Below are positions 62,360 to 64,000 of a stretch of 64,000 nt of DNA, piece after piece. Both the position numbers and the translations under genes were made by a program. The stretch lies in assembly GCF_039541115.1 (NCBI RefSeq), contig NZ_BAABFP010000002.1:248001-312000 (forward strand), written 5' to 3'. The DNA is from Angustibacter luteus (GTDB lineage: Bacteria > Actinomycetota > Actinomycetes > Actinomycetales > Angustibacteraceae). The notes under the pieces were generated by a model. That model saw only the letters and a program-made list of their open reading frames with translations, searched no databases and was not told the DNA's origin. Each line of letters opens with the position of its first letter. Position 1 is the first letter of the stretch.

Positions 62360-62383
62360 CGTCTTCACACGTTGTTCACACGG

Positions 62384-62412
62384 GGGCGGGCGCTGGGACC
62401 CCGCGCCCGCCC
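62384..62412 (-). terminator. GC-rich hairpin after the secreted-protein gene
   Basis: GGGCGGGCGC (62384-62393) and GCGCCCGCCC (62403-62412) form a 10-bp stem with a 9-nt loop, 14 nt past the stop at 62427. No U-tract, as often in actinobacteria. It insulates the atp promoter. Confidence 0.6.
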
Positions 62413-62426
62413 GCGTGCTGACGGCC

Positions 62427-62813
62427 TCAGCGGATGGTGACCCAACCACCTTCCTGGGAGGCCAGGGTGGACTTCAGCAGCTCCTCCACGCGGATCCCGG
62501 AGGTGGTGCTCGCCGTGCTGAACGTGAACGGCACGCTGGTGTTGTTCCCGTTCTTGTTGTCCACGACGAGCGCGCAGCAGTCCTTCTTGAAGTGGACGTA
62601 CAACCGCACCCACTTGTTGTCGCCCGCGGTGTCGTAGAGCCGCCCGGTCACGTACAGCCGACCGCCGCTCACGTACCAGGTGCCGCTCGCCTGCACCCCG
62701 GTCAGACCACTACTGCTCCACGACGTCGACGCCGCCTGTGCGCCGCTGGGGGCTACCAGCAACGTCGTGGCTGCCAGCCCGACCGTCGCCAACCCCATGA
62801 CTGCCTTGCGCAT
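62427..62813 (-). CDS. small secreted protein, unknown function
   Basis: A 128-aa secreted protein. Signal peptide MRKAVMGLATVGLAATTLLV is cleaved near SGAQAA. The mature part is a small all-beta-looking domain (GTWYVSGGRLYVTGRLYDTA, WVRLYVHFKKDCCALVVDNK) with an adjacent Cys pair. The ATG is fixed by GGGAGG six bases upstream; the longer frame lies in the 5' leader, which contains a small hairpin CCCGGCA/TGCCGGG (62831-62848). It resembles the exported pair at 36.1-37.0 kb in size and style but shares no clear motif with it. Confidence 0.8.
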   Translation of the reverse strand: MRKAVMGLATVGLAATTLLVAPSGAQAASTSWSSSGLTGVQASGTWYVSGGRLYVTGRLYDTAGDNKWVRLYVHFKKDCCALVVDNKNGNNTSVPFTFSTASTTSGIRVEELLKSTLASQEGGWVTIR

Positions 62814-62858
62814 GTGCACCTCCCGTTCCGCCCGGCACCGTTGCCGGGTCGGGCGCAC

Positions 62859-62864
62859 ACGCTA
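62859..62864 (-). promoter_or_regulatory. candidate -10 element of the secreted-protein gene
   Basis: TAGCGT (minus strand) lies 45 bp before the ATG at 62813. The leader between them contains the CCCGGCA/TGCCGGG hairpin and a ribosome-binding site. Confidence 0.35.
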
Positions 62865-62897
62865 GGGGAACATTGGGGACGAAAGGGACCTTTTCGA

Positions 62898-64000
62898 CTA
62901 ATTCGACGTGTCCGATTCCGCGGACTGGCGCACGGCGCTGAGGCGCCGGCTGACCGGCCCCGAGATCGTCATCGCGACCGCCACCAGGAAGAGCGCCACG
63001 ATCACCACGACCGCCCAGTGCAGCGGCAGCAGCGCCAACGCGGCCATGCCGAACGCCACCAGCGCGGCCCACAGGTAGAGCGAGAGCACCGCCCCCGCGT
63101 GCGAGTGGCCGAGGGCCAGCATCTGGTGGTGCAGGTGCTGGGCGTCCGGTTGCCACGGCAGGCGGCCGGCCCTCGTGCGTCGCACGATCGCCAGGACGAG
63201 GTCGAGCAGCGGCACCACGAGCACCGCGATGGGCATCAGCAACGGGAACAGGTAGAGCAGCTCCGGCGGCAGGTCCCCCGCGCTGAGCGCCGCCGGGTCG
63301 ATGTTGCCGGTCAGCGAGATCGTCGCGGCCGACAGCAGCAGCCCGAGCAGCATGGCCCCGGTGTCGCCCATGAAGATCTTCGCCGGGTTGAAGTTGAACG
63401 GCAGGAAGCCCAGGCAGCACCCGATCAGCACCGCGGCGATCAGCGAGGCGACCGAGAAGACGTTGGTCGCGTAGTCCTTCGAGATCGAGTACGCGTAGGC
63501 GAAGAACCCGATCGCCGCGATGCAGGTGATGCCCGCCGCCAGCCCGTCCAGGCCGTCCACGAAGTTCACCGCGTTCATCGTGGTCACCACGACCAGCACC
63601 GTGATCGCGACCAGGGCGGTCGTCGGCAGGTACGTCACCCCGAAGACGGGCAGCGACAGCATCTGCACGCCCTGAAACGCCATCACCCCGGCTGCCAGCA
63701 GCTGGCCGGCGAACTTCGTCCACGCCTCCAGACCCCAGATGTCGTCGGCGATGCCCAGCGCGACGACGAGCGTGGCGCCCAGCAGGACCGCCTGCAGGTC
63801 GCTGTTGTCCTGCGTCACGGTGTGCAGGAACGGCAGGTGGCTGGCCACCAGCAGCGCGACGACGAAGCCGGCGAAGATCGCCAGCCCACCCAGGCGCGGC
63901 ATCGGCACCGCGTGCACGTCCCGGTCCCGGACGGCGGTCACCCAGCCCCGCCGGACGGCCAGCGTCCGCACGACCGGGGTCAGCACGTACGTCACGGCGG
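62898..64000 (-). CDS. WecA/TagO-like polyprenyl-phosphate sugar-1-phosphate transferase, N-terminally cut by the window
   Basis: At least 365 aa of a MraY/WecA-family membrane enzyme that transfers GlcNAc-1-phosphate (or similar) to undecaprenyl or decaprenyl phosphate, starting wall-linked glycans. Visible are the Mg site NAVNFVDGLDGLAAG, the second conserved loop KIFMGDTGAMLLG and the histidine motif PDAQHLHHQMLALGHSH; ten or so helices. A GTG at 63995 could serve as a start, but the frame continues to the edge and the first helix is missing, so the true start lies outside. In actinobacteria this gene commonly stands upstream of the atp operon. Confidence 0.93.
   Translation of the reverse strand, partial: AVTYVLTPVVRTLAVRRGWVTAVRDRDVHAVPMPRLGGLAIFAGFVVALLVASHLPFLHTVTQDNSDLQAVLLGATLVVALGIADDIWGLEAWTKFAGQLLAAGVMAFQGVQMLSLPVFGVTYLPTTALVAITVLVVVTTMNAVNFVDGLDGLAAGITCIAAIGFFAYAYSISKDYATNVFSVASLIAAVLIGCCLGFLPFNFNPAKIFMGDTGAMLLGLLLSAATISLTGNIDPAALSAGDLPPELLYLFPLLMPIAVLVVPLLDLVLAIVRRTRAGRLPWQPDAQHLHHQMLALGHSHAGAVLSLYLWAALVAFGMAALALLPLHWAVVVIVALFLVAVAMTISGPVSRRLSAVRQSAESDTSN

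Overview
The window is 64 kb of very GC-rich chromosomal DNA from a member of the Actinomycetota. Several markers support this: a NucS/EndoMS mismatch endonuclease, an F-type ATP synthase alpha subunit with the actinobacterial C-terminal extension, a DUF2550 gene beside atpC, a mycobacterial-type MurA with Asp in place of the active-site Cys, and many genes whose start codon lies 6-8 nt after a TANNNT hexamer (leaderless promoter layout). The genus cannot be fixed from the sequence alone. I found no rRNA, tRNA, CRISPR array, prophage or transposase, and no stretch over 300 bp without a gene. It reads as core chromosome carrying short intergenic repeats.

Layout. 1-4.3 kb: the end of glgB, a GAF-GGDEF-GAF protein and phosphoglucomutase. 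4.3-9.99 kb: a redox-dead YbbN-like co-chaperone, a lipoprotein/membrane-protein pair, an isobutyryl-CoA mutase large subunit, a MarR regulator and a small divergent unknown. 10-17.9 kb: one operon of two giant FtsX-type permeases and two ATPases. 18-20.9 kb: GNAT, thiamine-binding protein and an ABC-2 exporter. 20.9-25.2 kb: an acyl-CoA block (meaB, thiolase, methylmalonyl-CoA epimerase, crotonyl-CoA carboxylase/reductase). 25.2-30.8 kb: AI-2E-type permease, alpha/beta hydrolase, DUF952, zinc-ribbon protein, double-module 3-hydroxyacyl-CoA dehydrogenase, nucS. 30.8-34.4 kb: heterodimeric ABC exporter. 34.5-40.2 kb: Ohr, lactonase, two tandem secreted paralogues, DUF6328, a Lys/Ala-rich protein, HtrA-like protease and a patatin-like protein with an altered catalytic dyad. 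40.3-43.3 kb: GNATs, a phosphatase-GNAT fusion and a PatB-type aminotransferase. 43.4-46.9 kb: an XRE-MurA fusion and an ethylmalonyl-CoA mutase. 47-53.6 kb: GNAT, CPA1 antiporter with UBP zinc finger, 3-hydroxybutyryl-CoA dehydrogenase, housekeeping MurA, cobalamin adenosyltransferase, DUF2550. 53.6-62.3 kb: the atp operon, with atpC separated from atpD. 62.4-64 kb: a secreted protein and the start-truncated wecA-like gene.

The strongest metabolic theme is C4/C5 acyl-CoA chemistry: thiolase, 3-hydroxybutyryl-CoA dehydrogenases, Ccr, epimerase, ethylmalonyl-CoA mutase, IcmA, MeaB and a cobalamin adenosyltransferase lie at separate loci within 46 kb. This fits an ethylmalonyl-CoA pathway or extender-unit/branched-chain metabolism. 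Mesaconyl-CoA hydratase, methylsuccinyl-CoA dehydrogenase and the lyases are not in the window.

The least explained feature is a family of intergenic repeats with the core TGATCATGCACGTTCGCC. Every copy lies downstream of a stop codon and reads in the sense direction of the upstream gene. Where two genes converge (4271-4319) two copies form a perfect 22-bp stem. A second family has terminal inverted repeats, and one copy supplies the C-terminal codons of meaB. A third is a 135-bp element with 19-bp perfect inverted ends. Regulatory sites worth testing are a perfect TGTGA-N6-TCACA (CRP-type) site before the atp operon, palindromes at the XRE-murA and icmA promoters, three 11-bp direct repeats before the FtsX operon, and overlapping divergent -10 elements between murA and the adenosyltransferase gene.
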